10,551 bases of DNA from CBCXVS01 sp965178525 (GTDB taxonomy: Bacteria; Tectomicrobia; Entotheonellia; Entotheonellales; Entotheonellaceae): assembly GCA_965178525.1 (NCBI GenBank), contig CBCXVS010000272.1, positions 1 through 10,551 on the forward strand, in the 5' to 3' direction. Shown piece by piece: positions 1 through 7,598 of this stretch; the stretch's first letter is position 1, and every line of letters begins with the position of its first letter. The notes beneath the pieces were generated by a model that saw nothing but the letters and a program-made list of their open reading frames with translations, was not told the origin of the DNA and did not search any database. A program made the translations under genes and the position numbers.

Positions 1-1515
1 AAATGGACTTTTGAATTGGGCCAACCTGTTGATCTACTTAACCCTCCGCCTATTCTGCCAGGGGAACTTCGGTTTAAACATGCGCTCACGCATGATGTGG
101 CCTATGCGAATTTGCTGCGGGAACAGCGGCGGGACGTCCATGTACAGATCGTCGATGCGCTTGAAACCTTGTATGATGCCGACCGGCTCACGGAGCATGT
201 TGACCTGCTCGCGCAGCATGCGCTCGGCGGCGAGCTGTGGGACAAAGCCAGCCACTACTTCTGGCAAGCGGGCGCCCAGGCCATGGCGCGTTCGGCCTTT
301 CGCGAAGCAGCCGCCGGCTTTGAACACGCCCTGCATAGTGTGCAACAGCTCCCGGCCTGTCAGGACGTGCACGAGCGCGCCATTGATCCTCGCCTCAGCC
401 TGCACCAAGCGCTTTTTCGGAGCGGGGACCCGGAGCGGAGTATCGGTGTCCTGCGCGAAGCGGAGCCTGTGGCCGAAGCCCTCGACGATGCGCAACGGCT
501 AGGGTGGATTGCCTCCTATATGAGTACCCACTATTTCATAGCGGGTGATTCCGACCACGCCCTCGCCTTTGGGCAACGCGCTCAGGCCCTGGCAACCGCC
601 TGCGACGACGACACGCTCCAGAGTGATGTGCAGCAACACCTGGGCCAGGTCTACCATGCCCGAGGTGACTACCGGCAAGCGATTGAACTTCTCAGGCAGA
701 GTATTGCGGTTCTTGACGGGGAGCTGCGCCACGAGCACATCGACACGGCCAGCCTGAGGGGGATGCAGTCCTGCGCCTGGCTGATCCTCTGTCTTGCCGA
801 GGTCGGCGCATTCCCTGAGGCGAGCGCTTACAGTGAGAAAGCACTTCGTATTGCCGCCATGGGCGAGCGCCCCTACGATCAGGTGGTCGTGTATGGAAGT
901 GTCGCCGTCTTGCATCTGCGCCAGGGCCGGTACACCGAGGCCATCGCCATGTCGGAACGCAGTGTGTCCCTCTGCCGGGCCGCGCACTTTCCCTTTTTGC
1001 TTCCCGCGCTCACGTCGTATTTGGGCGCCGCGTATACCCTTTCCGGGCGCATCACAGAAGCCTTGCCCCTCCTGCAACAAGCCGTCACTCAGGCCGCCGC
1101 GATGGGAATCATGGTCTATCATGCGCTTGCAATCGTGCATTTGGGGGGAGCCTATCGGCTGGCCGGATGTGTTCCCGAAGCGCGCGAGCAGGCGCTGCGA
1201 GCGCTTGAGCTATGCCGGAATCACAAAGAATGGGGGCACCATGCCTGGGCACTTCGCCTGCTCGGCGAGATCGCCGCACAGGAGGCTCCCAGGGATGCCG
1301 AACAGGCCGAAGCGTGCTTCCAACAAGCGCTCACACAAGCCAACGAGCGTGAGATGTACCCCCTCGTGGCCCACTGTCATCTTGGCCTCGGCGCTCTCTA
1401 CGGCCAACAGGGCCGAGGCCAAGATGCCCGTACCGAACTCGCCGCCGCCCTGGCGCTATATCAATCCTTAGACATGACGTTCTGGCTCCCCCAAGCCCAG
1501 GCCCTCTTGGCATAG
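1..1515 (+). CDS. AAA-ATPase/TPR signalling protein of the adenylate-cyclase type, C-terminal part (5' end outside window)
   Basis: The frame is open from base 1 to the TAG at 1513-1515 (about 504 residues), so the start lies upstream. The segment FKHALTHDVAYANLL, encoded from base 73, is a hallmark of the region after the AAA ATPase in large bacterial proteins that carry class III adenylate/guanylate cyclase or kinase domains at the N-terminus. The rest is a chain of TPR-like helical pairs, for example HLGQVYHARGDYRQAIELL, VLHLRQGRYTEAIAMSERSV, YLGAAYTLSGRITEALPLL and HLGLGALYGQQGRGQDA. The final FWLPQAQALLA is typical of this class. TPRs usually bind partner proteins; the N-terminal domain giving the output is not visible. 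The first 24 codons lie mostly in a 69-bp sequence repeated inverted at the other window end and may be foreign to the gene. Family assignment is good; exact function is unknown. Confidence 0.8.
   Translation, partial: KWTFELGQPVDLLNPPPILPGELRFKHALTHDVAYANLLREQRRDVHVQIVDALETLYDADRLTEHVDLLAQHALGGELWDKASHYFWQAGAQAMARSAFREAAAGFEHALHSVQQLPACQDVHERAIDPRLSLHQALFRSGDPERSIGVLREAEPVAEALDDAQRLGWIASYMSTHYFIAGDSDHALAFGQRAQALATACDDDTLQSDVQQHLGQVYHARGDYRQAIELLRQSIAVLDGELRHEHIDTASLRGMQSCAWLILCLAEVGAFPEASAYSEKALRIAAMGERPYDQVVVYGSVAVLHLRQGRYTEAIAMSERSVSLCRAAHFPFLLPALTSYLGAAYTLSGRITEALPLLQQAVTQAAAMGIMVYHALAIVHLGGAYRLAGCVPEAREQALRALELCRNHKEWGHHAWALRLLGEIAAQEAPRDAEQAEACFQQALTQANEREMYPLVAHCHLGLGALYGQQGRGQDARTELAAALALYQSLDMTFWLPQAQALLA
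4..72 (+). repeat. 69-bp terminal inverted repeat, left copy
   Basis: Bases 4-72 are identical to the reverse complement of 10483-10551, base for base. Similarity stops sharply at 72/73, where the left copy continues into the conserved FKHALTH segment of the TPR regulator. The two copies are read in different frames by the genes they touch, so this is not a shared protein domain. The simplest reading is the end of a multicopy mobile element that interrupts both outer genes. A contig-end assembly effect around such a repeat is also possible. Confidence 0.85.
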
Positions 1516-1745
1516 GCGCACGTTACCGCGCACGCCTGAACACACCCAAAAAGCACGGTCGGCACACCGTCCACACACACTTTTTTCGCACTGCTTTGCT
1601 ACGCTTTTATACCATGCGATACCAGAAAGAAGTGCCTGAACAGAATTAAATTCATATTTTTCCTCTGGAAAAACTATGTAGCTAATTTTGTCCAGGAACT
1701 TAAAGTCCAGCGTCAGTATGTTTCCAAAGGCAAGATAGGCAAACG
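1516..1745. other. Intergenic region upstream of the ECF sigma gene
   Basis: The 230 bases between the TPR gene and the sigma gene hold no convincing ORF and are more AT-rich than their surroundings, as expected of a promoter region. A weak terminator-like signal is present near 1556-1587: a 5-bp stem (acggt/accgt) with a T run some ten bases later. A GGAAC at 1695-1699 and CGTC at 1711-1714 recall an ECF promoter, but the 11-bp spacing is too short. Confidence 0.4.
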
Positions 1746-2420
1746 ATGACAGATGCATCGCCTACACGTCACGGCAAGACGTGGGAGCAAGAATTGGCGG
1801 CCCTCATCGCGCGTGTTGGTCAAGGCGATCAAGCGGCCTTTACCGCTTTCTATGATGCGACAAGCTCCCGGGTTTACGGCATGGTCTTACGAATTTTAAG
1901 CGATCAGAGCGCGGCAGAGGATGTCACCATCGAGGTTTACATGCAGGTCCATCAACAGGCGTCGCGTTACAAACCGGAGCGCGGCATGCCCTCGGCGTGG
2001 CTCCTGACCTTGGCCCGTAGCCGAGCCATCGATCACCTACGGCGCACGTCGGCGCAACAGCGCTGGGAAGCGCCCTTAGAAACGACGGCCATTCCATCGC
2101 CCATGCCCGGTCCCGAGGCGTGTAGTGCGACGAGCGAGATACAACATGCGGTCAAGGCGGCCCTCGCCACGCTGAGCCAGGAACAGCGTCAGGTGATTGA
2201 GATCGCCTACTACACCGGAGTCAGCCATGCCGAAATTGCGATCCAGCTCGGCCAACCCCTCGGCACGGTGAAGAGCCGGATACGAACCGGGATGAACATG
2301 CTACGGAACCATTTACGTCCTCTCCTAGCGGAGCACGAGTGCGGAATGCGGAATGCGGAATACGGAATGCGGAATGTAAGAGGAAAACATGGTCGTTGGC
2401 AGTATCTGGCCCAGTTATGA
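1746..2420 (+). CDS. ECF-type RNA polymerase sigma-70 factor (SigK-like)
   Basis: The product has 224 residues and the two-domain layout of an ECF sigma factor. Sigma region 2 (about residues 28-100) holds the -10 recognition helix segment AWLLTLARSRAIDHLRR. Sigma region 4 (about 143-190) holds the helix-turn-helix HAEIAIQLGQPLGTVKSRIR for -35 recognition. The region-2 wording resembles SigK-type ECFs. It would direct core polymerase to a stress or envelope regulon. The ATG at 1746 follows a weak purine-rich site. From about residue 199 the protein is encoded by the GCGGAAT array (CGMRNAEYGMRN), so the original stop was probably lost to repeat insertion and about 26 foreign residues added. 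SigK-type genes are usually followed by an anti-sigma gene; none is present, so control by a distant anti-sigma or loss of control is possible. Confidence 0.88.
   Translation: MTDASPTRHGKTWEQELAALIARVGQGDQAAFTAFYDATSSRVYGMVLRILSDQSAAEDVTIEVYMQVHQQASRYKPERGMPSAWLLTLARSRAIDHLRRTSAQQRWEAPLETTAIPSPMPGPEACSATSEIQHAVKAALATLSQEQRQVIEIAYYTGVSHAEIAIQLGQPLGTVKSRIRTGMNMLRNHLRPLLAEHECGMRNAEYGMRNVRGKHGRWQYLAQL
2341..2375. repeat. Heptamer tandem array GCGGAAT x5 (left arm)
   Basis: Five consecutive 7-bp units read GCGGAAT, the fourth being ACGGAAT. The array lies inside the last codons of the sigma factor frame. It is the inverted counterpart of the array at 2494-2532, with 118 bases between the arms. 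Confidence 0.95.
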
Positions 2421-2493
2421 ACGTCTGACAAATAGAATACTGGGCGGAGAAAACGAACGGAAAGCGGTAGATACGACGACGTGGTCGATATCC

Positions 2494-2532
2494 ATTCCGC
2501 ATTCCGCATTCCGCATTCCGCATTCCGCATTC
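2494..2532. repeat. Heptamer tandem array ATTCCGC x5.6 (right arm)
   Basis: Five perfect ATTCCGC units plus ATTC end two bases before the stop codon of the crotonase gene. With 2341-2375 this could form a long hairpin between the converging sigma factor and crotonase genes and stop transcription from both sides. The 118-base loop (2376-2493) contains no gene I can support. Confidence 0.95.
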
Positions 2533-2534
2533 AA

Positions 2535-3320
2535 CTAGCGTCCTTTGAAAGCCGGTTGACGCTTTTCCATGAACGCGGTTCGCCCCTCGTGGTAATCCTC
2601 ACTATTGAAGCACGCTTCCACGGCGCGTTGGGCGATTTCCAGGTCGCGCTCGTCCTCGTCCTTGAGCAACTCGGTACTGGCAAGTTTGGCGGCATGCAGG
2701 GTCAACGGGGCATTCGATGCAATCGTCTCAGCATAGTCCCGCACATACGGTTCCAGCTCCTCAGGCGCGAGAAGCCGATTGATCAAGCCCATACGCAAGG
2801 CATCCTCGCCGTTAAAGCGGCGTCCGGTAAAGAGGATTTCCCGCGTATTGGCTGGCCCCACTAAAGCTTGCAACATGCCAACGCTCTGTGGCGCATAGCC
2901 CACGCCAAGCCGGGCAGCGGGAATGCCAAACGTCGAGCCCTCAGCGGCGATGCGCAAATCACACATAAGTGCGATGGCTAAGCCGCCTCCGATGCAGTAC
3001 CCGTTGATCATGGCGATGGTCGGCTTGGACAACCTGGCTAATTTCTCGCGCGCAACGCCGGTTAGGCGATTCGATTCGGCCACCTCTGCCGCGTTGCGGC
3101 GTTGCTGGCCAAATTGAGAAATGTCGGCCCCAGAGACAAAAGCTCTCTCACCGGCCCCTTTGAGCACCACTACCCGGACGGCATCGTCCTTCGCAAAATC
3201 CTCGGCAATATCGCCAATCGCCAGCCACATATTTTGCGTCACCGCATTGAGCCGCTCTGGGTGATCGAAAATCATCCAACCGATATTTCCTTCTTTTTCC
3301 GCTAACATGCGATCAGGCAT
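2535..3320 (-). CDS. Enoyl-CoA hydratase/isomerase family protein (crotonase fold)
   Basis: The 261-residue product has the normal length of a single-domain crotonase, acting on acyl-CoA thioesters in the cytoplasm. The two oxyanion-hole segments are clear: SGAD at about 63-66 and GYCIGGGLAIALMCDLRIA from about 107. Of the two catalytic glutamates of classical enoyl-CoA hydratase, the second is retained (E161 in TREILFTG) but the first is replaced by Ala (A135 in IPAARLG, where hydratases have PEILLG). It may therefore be an isomerase or other crotonase activity rather than a true hydratase. The ATG is well placed: AAGGAG (plus strand 3329-3334) lies 8 nt upstream. It stands alone, converging on the sigma factor gene, and no other beta-oxidation gene is nearby. 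Substrate unknown. Confidence 0.9.
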   Translation of the reverse strand: MPDRMLAEKEGNIGWMIFDHPERLNAVTQNMWLAIGDIAEDFAKDDAVRVVVLKGAGERAFVSGADISQFGQQRRNAAEVAESNRLTGVAREKLARLSKPTIAMINGYCIGGGLAIALMCDLRIAAEGSTFGIPAARLGVGYAPQSVGMLQALVGPANTREILFTGRRFNGEDALRMGLINRLLAPEELEPYVRDYAETIASNAPLTLHAAKLASTELLKDEDERDLEIAQRAVEACFNSEDYHEGRTAFMEKRQPAFKGR

Positions 3321-3343
3321 TGAGTGATCTCCTTTTTCAGCCT

Positions 3344-3367
3344 GTGAAAAACGGCTTCATTTTTCAC
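3344..3367. promoter_or_regulatory. Perfect 8-bp palindrome upstream of the crotonase gene
   Basis: GTGAAAAA (3344-3351) and TTTTTCAC (3360-3367) form a perfect inverted repeat around an 8-base centre, starting 23 bases upstream of the crotonase ATG. It could be an operator for a dimeric regulator or a weak terminator for the HTH remnant upstream. The sequence alone does not decide. Confidence 0.35.
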
Positions 3368-3393
3368 TTTGGGAACCAGACGAACCATCAGGA

Positions 3394-3538
3394 TTATTTT
3401 TCCCCCGTATCACTTGTGCGGGTACGAAAGCCATCCTGAATGCATTCCTGTATGTCACGCTCGGCATAGCGTACCTGTCCACCGATCTTAACGAATAACG
3501 CGCAAGTCGTCACGTTCTAGACCGAGCCCCTGCCGCCA
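3394..3538 (-). pseudogene. Remnant of an excisionase/AlpA-type helix-turn-helix gene, frameshifted
   Basis: Read on the minus strand, two frames joined by dropping one base (at 3490) give WRQGLGLERDDLRVIR followed by KIGGQVRYAERDIQECIQ and a short tail ending at a TAA (3394-3396). This matches the second half of the small HTH_17/excisionase-type DNA-binding domain, in which a 'V-[RK]-I-G-x-x-[VI]-R-Y' turn precedes a helix starting near D-[IL]-x-x. The first helices and the start codon are missing. The preserved part begins directly at the stop codon of the ATPase gene upstream (3541-3543), so a recombination junction probably lies there. Such proteins direct excision of integrated elements or regulate accessory islands. 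The fragment is certainly not functional as it stands. Confidence 0.6.
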
Positions 3539-3540
3539 CG

Positions 3541-4779
3541 TCACGCCTCAGCGACATGGGTGAAAAACGCCTCCTGCTGCACCTGATCCAGCTCATCCAC
3601 CAGCGCTTTGAGCGTGGCCCGCGTATCCTGCAATGGCAGGACACCGAGCCGCTCAGTCAGCAGCCGCAGGAGCTGCTCTCGGTCAGCCGACCATTGATAG
3701 GCCGCCGCATGCAGTTCGATGAGCGTCTCGCACAGTTCCCGCCAAGCGTCTAACGACAGACCATGGAGCTGGTAAACGGAGAGATCCCGCCAGGCCGCGG
3801 CGTAATCCTCGTCAAAATACGGCAGGTCATAATCCTCCTCTTGGACCTGCTGGAAAAAATCCGGCGTGAAGGCGAAAATCGGATAGAAACCTGGCTGCGG
3901 CGATTCGGGGTATAACAAACGGTCGAGGATGCGATAACTCCGGGCGCGCAGGGGCGAGCGCACCTGCGCAATCTCCTCCGCCTCATCGAACAACAGCACC
4001 CAGCCTTTGTACCCCATGCGGCGGAAGAGTTACGGCAGCGTGATGAGCATTTGCACAAAGGGCTCGTCGCCGCGTAGCGCCAGTGACGCCTGACGGTAAA
4101 ATGCCACCTGGCGATATTTTAATGCCGGACGTAAGCGGGCTACCGGGACGGCTTCACCGAGTAGGGTTCGCCGTAACGTCGAGGGAAAATCCGTCGGGCG
4201 GTAATCCCGATACTGCTTTAATACCCGACGTCCTGGCGGCACGTGTAGGGTCGTCTGCGCCAGCGCCACCAGCGTGGCTTTGAACGGGTGCGGCATGTCG
4301 GCAGGCAAGCACGCAACCAGTGCTTCACTCGCATCCTCAGGCGGCAACGGCTGCGTCTGCGACCAGGCTTGCCAGGCCTCGATGAGCGATACGGTCTCAG
4401 CCGATGCCGCCGCGCCAGCCGGGAACGTCAGCGTCTCCAGCAGCGTGCGGTACACGGGCCGGAAGAGATGCAACGGCGCTGCCCGCGGATCGAGATTAAT
4501 GGCGCTGACCACATACCCCTGCTCCAGGGCGCGCTCCCGCAGGTAGGTCAGCGTATGGGACTTACCCTGCCCGTAAGGCCCGCAGAGGCAAAGGTGCACG
4601 GCTTCACCCGCTTCCAGGCGCTGCACATCGACGTCAAACTTGGCGTCCAATTCCTCATGGTATGCGGTCAGCCAACGCACGGCAAACGGGTCATAGAGCC
4701 CCTCACGCAGCCGTTCCAGGGCACGGCGTACCGGGAAGGCGCCATCGCGGTGGAGGTCGGCCAAGGTCGCGCGGTCCAT
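3541..4779 (-). pseudogene. BrxD-like (DUF2791) P-loop ATPase, third operon gene, split by an in-frame TAA
   Basis: The frame encodes about 412 residues but is interrupted at codon 250 by TAA (plus strand 4030-4032); both halves are in the same frame. The first half has Walker A GPYGQGKS (about 67-74) after an ALERLREG helix like the start of BrxD proteins. The second half has Walker B WVLLFDEAEE and the segment FAFTPDFF, which corresponds to the 'TPxFF' segment after Walker B in the DUF2791 family. CAA (Gln) to TAA is the simplest origin of the stop. The halves alone each lack an essential nucleotide-binding motif. I chose the ATG at 4777-4779 because it overlaps the previous stop as TGATG; an ATG at 4789-4791 is possible. 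The family is known from BREX loci; its precise role is poorly defined. Confidence 0.75.
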
Positions 4780-6083
4780 CAGGCATCCCATGCCGGCCGT
4801 TGCCCGGCCTCTTGCTCATCGGCAATTTCGTGCTGGGTGGCGGCGACTTGCTCGACGAAGTCCACACCTTCGAGGGTGCCGTCTTGCTCCGCCATGTCGA
4901 GATAGCGGATGATCTGCTTGATGTACAGGCGCACCTCGGCCAGCAAGCCCATACGTTGCTGCGTCTGACACACTTGCTCAATAAAATCGTCAGTGACGAT
5001 GTCAGCGGCCTCCCAGCGATAGGCCAGCTCGTGAATGCGCCGCAAGCGCTGCCCCAGATCCTGGAGTTCGGCAGAGGCCAACGGCGTGCGATGCAGATCG
5101 ATGACGATGCTGCGATAATTCAGGCGGTGACTCTCTCCCACGGAGCGGACGCGGCTCCACAGGGCATCGTAGGACCGAAACCCCTTTTCCGCCAGAATCA
5201 CATCCGGGATGATGGAGAAAAAGACGTGCAGATGGTGTGCCTGCTCCGCATTGTCGATCAGCAGCCGCACATTCTCATAGGCTGAGTTACGCACCAAGGC
5301 TGACTGCCCCATCACCGTCTCCAGCTCGTCCAGCAGCAGGATCAAACCCTCATAGCCCAAGTGCAGCAAGAAAGCGATCAGGGATAACAACATGCGCTTG
5401 CTGTTGTTCTTATTCAAGGCTTCAAAAATCTGGAATGGCCGCAGATCCCGCTTGCTCAAGCGGCTGCCCTCGAACCATTGGTACAGTCGTTCCTGTGCAT
5501 GCTCGCGACCCTCAGGTATCTCACCTTCGGCGAGCGGCAAATAGCGGCGCTGCATGAGGCTGATCAGACCCTGGGCAAAATTGACGTCCATACCTTCCAG
5601 GGCTTTGATGGTCTCGGCAATCTCCTGGAGGTTCGCCGTGCGCGTCGTCTCATCCGGCTCGCCAAGCTGCGATTGTAAGGTCTCCAGCCAATGGTCCAGA
5701 AGCGCGCGAATGCCAGTCCTATCCGGCGCGCTGACAAGGCCTGACACGATCTCCTGATAGACCAGCTCAAATTTGTGCATCGGCACATCCCGGGTCAAGA
5801 CGACAAAGGAAACCGCAAACCCTCCGCTCTGCACCAAGTGCTGAATGATCGACAGGAAATGCGTCTTGCCATCGCCATAATCTCCACTCAGAAAGCGCAC
5901 TTTGGCGCCGCCGGCGGCGATATAGTTGGCAAGATCGTCTTCAATAATACGGAGCCAGCGCTCGCGGCCCACGGTGAAATACGGCACCTGCTCCACGGGC
6001 ACACTGCCCCGGCGCAGGCTCTCGATGATGGCGCGGGCTTCGACCGGCTTGAGGTCGTCCAAGGGTGGTGCTACAACCGTCAT
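4779..6083 (-). CDS. BrxD-like (DUF2791) P-loop ATPase, second operon gene
   Basis: This 434-residue protein is intact. It opens with AIIESLRRGSVP (about 18-29), the start typical of DUF2791/BrxD proteins. Walker A is GDYGDGKT (67-74) and Walker B is LILLLDELE (about 247-255, D252 and E253), followed by HVFFSIIPDVI as a sensor-like strand. The C-terminal third (about 335-425) is helical and polar, likely for partner contacts. No membrane segment or signal is seen. The family is known from BREX anti-phage loci as an accessory ATPase. The ATG overlaps the stop of the upstream gene as ATGA, and its own stop overlaps the next ATG, so all three proteins were probably made in fixed ratio. A full DUF2791 domain is inferred from these motifs only. 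Expression is probably reduced by the IS upstream. Confidence 0.8.
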   Translation of the reverse strand: MTVVAPPLDDLKPVEARAIIESLRRGSVPVEQVPYFTVGRERWLRIIEDDLANYIAAGGAKVRFLSGDYGDGKTHFLSIIQHLVQSGGFAVSFVVLTRDVPMHKFELVYQEIVSGLVSAPDRTGIRALLDHWLETLQSQLGEPDETTRTANLQEIAETIKALEGMDVNFAQGLISLMQRRYLPLAEGEIPEGREHAQERLYQWFEGSRLSKRDLRPFQIFEALNKNNSKRMLLSLIAFLLHLGYEGLILLLDELETVMGQSALVRNSAYENVRLLIDNAEQAHHLHVFFSIIPDVILAEKGFRSYDALWSRVRSVGESHRLNYRSIVIDLHRTPLASAELQDLGQRLRRIHELAYRWEAADIVTDDFIEQVCQTQQRMGLLAEVRLYIKQIIRYLDMAEQDGTLEGVDFVEQVAATQHEIADEQEAGQRPAWDA

Positions 6084-6591
6084 GGCTCATCCCCGTGAAA
6101 TGATATCGACGTAATCTGGCGCTTCTCACCGGTCTGATCGATAAGCGAGAGGGCGTTGTTGCGCCCCGGATTGAGGCGCGGCACATAGCCTGCCGAGGTC
6201 GCGGCAACATCGGAGGTAAAGTAACGCCAGAAGTCGACGGCAAATTGATCGGCATCGTACTCGCGAAAGCGGCCTTTGGCCATATCCTGAAAGAAACTGC
6301 ACGGTTGGAGAGAGAGAGTATATTCCAGATACACCGTCCGCGTCGGCACGGGGTCGCCGGTTCTTCTGCCCTCCGCCTGGTTGATTTTCTCGCACACGGC
6401 AAAGAGCCCGTCAATAAACTCCTGGGGCGCAAACGGCCGGTCGTAGAGGCGGCGCTTGAGTTGCAGGACCGCGCGCATAATGCGCTCCGGATCGACGGTT
6501 TTCAGGGGTTTGCCATTCAACAGCGTGTGTTTTTCGGTAAAGCTGACTTCCAGCTCAATTCCCTTGAGCAGATACAAGCGGGGGAAATTAT
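6080..6591 (-). pseudogene. C-terminal fragment (about 170 codons) of the first operon gene, cut by the IS
   Basis: This is the 3' part of a gene whose 5' part lies at 7601-7929. It encodes NNFPRLYLLKG onward to SFHGDEP, with the TGA at 6080-6082 overlapping the ATG of the ATPase gene as ATGA. Joined across the IS with one TA kept, the whole gene is 843 bases, 281 codons, ending in a continuous D-N-N-N-F-P-R. I do not recognise the family. The fragment has a charged helical stretch (TVDPERIMRAVLQLKRRLYD), a segment EYDADQFAVDFWRYF that could be part of a small helical domain, and a beta-like tail. It has no native start codon now; translation would need an internal start or one supplied by the IS. 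Confidence 0.75.
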
Positions 6592-6593
6592 TA
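6592..6593. repeat. TA target-site duplication, left
   Basis: TA directly precedes the left IS end and is repeated at 7599-7600 after the right end. The choice of exactly 2 bp is supported because only removal of the IS plus one TA joins the two gene fragments in frame. Confidence 0.75.
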
Positions 6594-7598
6594 GGGTTGT
6601 TCCCCAATAGTTAATGAGGTAGGCTATCCTCCCCCAAACGATGGAGGGAGCCCAGCCAGGTCATTGGTTATCCGAGATGATCGGCAGATGAAAGCCTTAA
6701 CCGGTGTGTCTCAGACGCAATTTGACTTCTTGCTGCCCGCCTTCAGCCACGTCTATCAACAGGCTCAGCAAAAACGCTATGAGGAGGGTGTCCAAGCTGG
6801 CAAACGCAGCCGAAAGCCGGGTGCAGGTATCAAAGGCAAATTACCCACTCTGTCAGACAAACTCCTGTTCGTTCTATATTATTACAAGACGTATCCGACG
6901 TTTGATGTTCTTGGTGCACAATTTGGTATGGTACGTTCGAAAGCGAATGAAAATCTCCATAAGCTCTCTCCCATCCTGTATGACACGTTAGTGCAGTTAG
7001 ACCTCATGCCTTATCGAGAGTTGAAGACCCCAGAGTCGTTGAGGGAGGCGTTGTCAGGTGTGGATCAACTGATTATTGATGCGACTGAAAGAAGCTATCG
7101 CCGGTCACAAGATGAGACGACCCAACGTGAACACTATAGTGGTAAAAAAAAGCCATACGCTGAAAAATACAGTGATGTCGATGCCGGATAAATGGATCGT
7201 CTTTCTGGGCCGTACGTTTAGTGGTCACAACCATGATTACAGCATGTTAAAACAAGAGTTCCCACCGGACTTAGACCGGTTTAGTGACGTAGAAGTTTGG
7301 GTGCACCTGGGTTATCAGGGGATTCAGTCGGACTACAAAGGCGAAATGCTTGAGATTCCACACAAGAAACCCCGGAAGAGCAAGACGAATCCGACTCCAG
7401 AATTGACGGCGGAGCAGCAGGCGGCGAATTATGCCGTGAGTCAAGTTCGCATCTTGATCGAACATGCCATCGGCGGTATGAAGCGTTTCAACATTTTGGT
7501 GCAGCGTTTCCGCAACCGCAAAGATCACTTTGAGGATGATTCGGTGGGCATCTGGGCTGGGCTAGGGAACCTGATCTTATGCTATTGAGGAACAACTC
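6594..7598 (+). mobile_element. IS5-family insertion sequence, 1005 bp, with 17-bp imperfect terminal inverted repeats
   Basis: The left end (6594-6610, starting GGGTTGTTCC) and the reverse complement of the right end (7582-7598, starting GAGTTGTTCC) match at 15 of 17 positions. TA flanks both sides. The element carries one DDE transposase gene whose stop lies inside the right inverted repeat, a compact layout common in this family. A 2-bp TA target duplication fits the IS427-like subgroup, but this subgroup call is an inference. It is inserted opposite to the operon it disrupts. The transposase looks inactive, so the copy is probably fixed unless another copy acts on it. Confidence 0.88.
6664..7588 (+). 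pseudogene. IS5-family DDE transposase, two overlapping frames, probably inactive
   Basis: Frame A (6664-7191) gives the N-terminal half: MKALTGVS, the HTH_Tnp_4-like segment LPTLSDKLLFVLYYYKTYPT, and the first catalytic Asp in LIIDATERSYRR. Frame B (from about 7145 to the TGA at 7586-7588) gives HTLKN, FSGHNHDY, LGYQG, the EIPHKKPRKSK block and the Glu region RILIEHAIGGMKR. The switch happens at a run of eight A (7144-7151) and needs a +1 shift; seven or ten A would be in frame. A -1 shift soon meets a stop. The second catalytic Asp, expected just before LGYQG, is His (codon 7304-7306). The start is TTG at 6664 or ATG at 6688. Polymerase slippage on the A run could restore the frame but not the catalytic residue. 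Confidence 0.8.

Noticed and set aside
34..1140. Long minus-strand frames opposite the TPR gene.
   Set aside because: They are shadows of the TPR frame, without family-like sequence or binding sites.
1695..1714. GGAAC...CGTC resembling an ECF autoregulatory promoter before the sigma gene.
   Set aside because: The spacing is 11 bases; ECF promoters usually have about 16.
2376..2493. Search for a hidden anti-sigma gene or small RNA between the heptamer arms.
   Set aside because: No frame of useful length with a start and binding site, and only a weak 7-bp stem around the centre.
2341..2532. CRISPR-like array.
   Set aside because: The repeats are contiguous 7-bp units with no spacers, and no cas gene is in the window.
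3541..4017. The second half of the third operon gene as a separate functional gene starting at 4017.
   Set aside because: It lacks Walker A, starts in the middle of the ATPase core, and continues the same frame as the upstream half.
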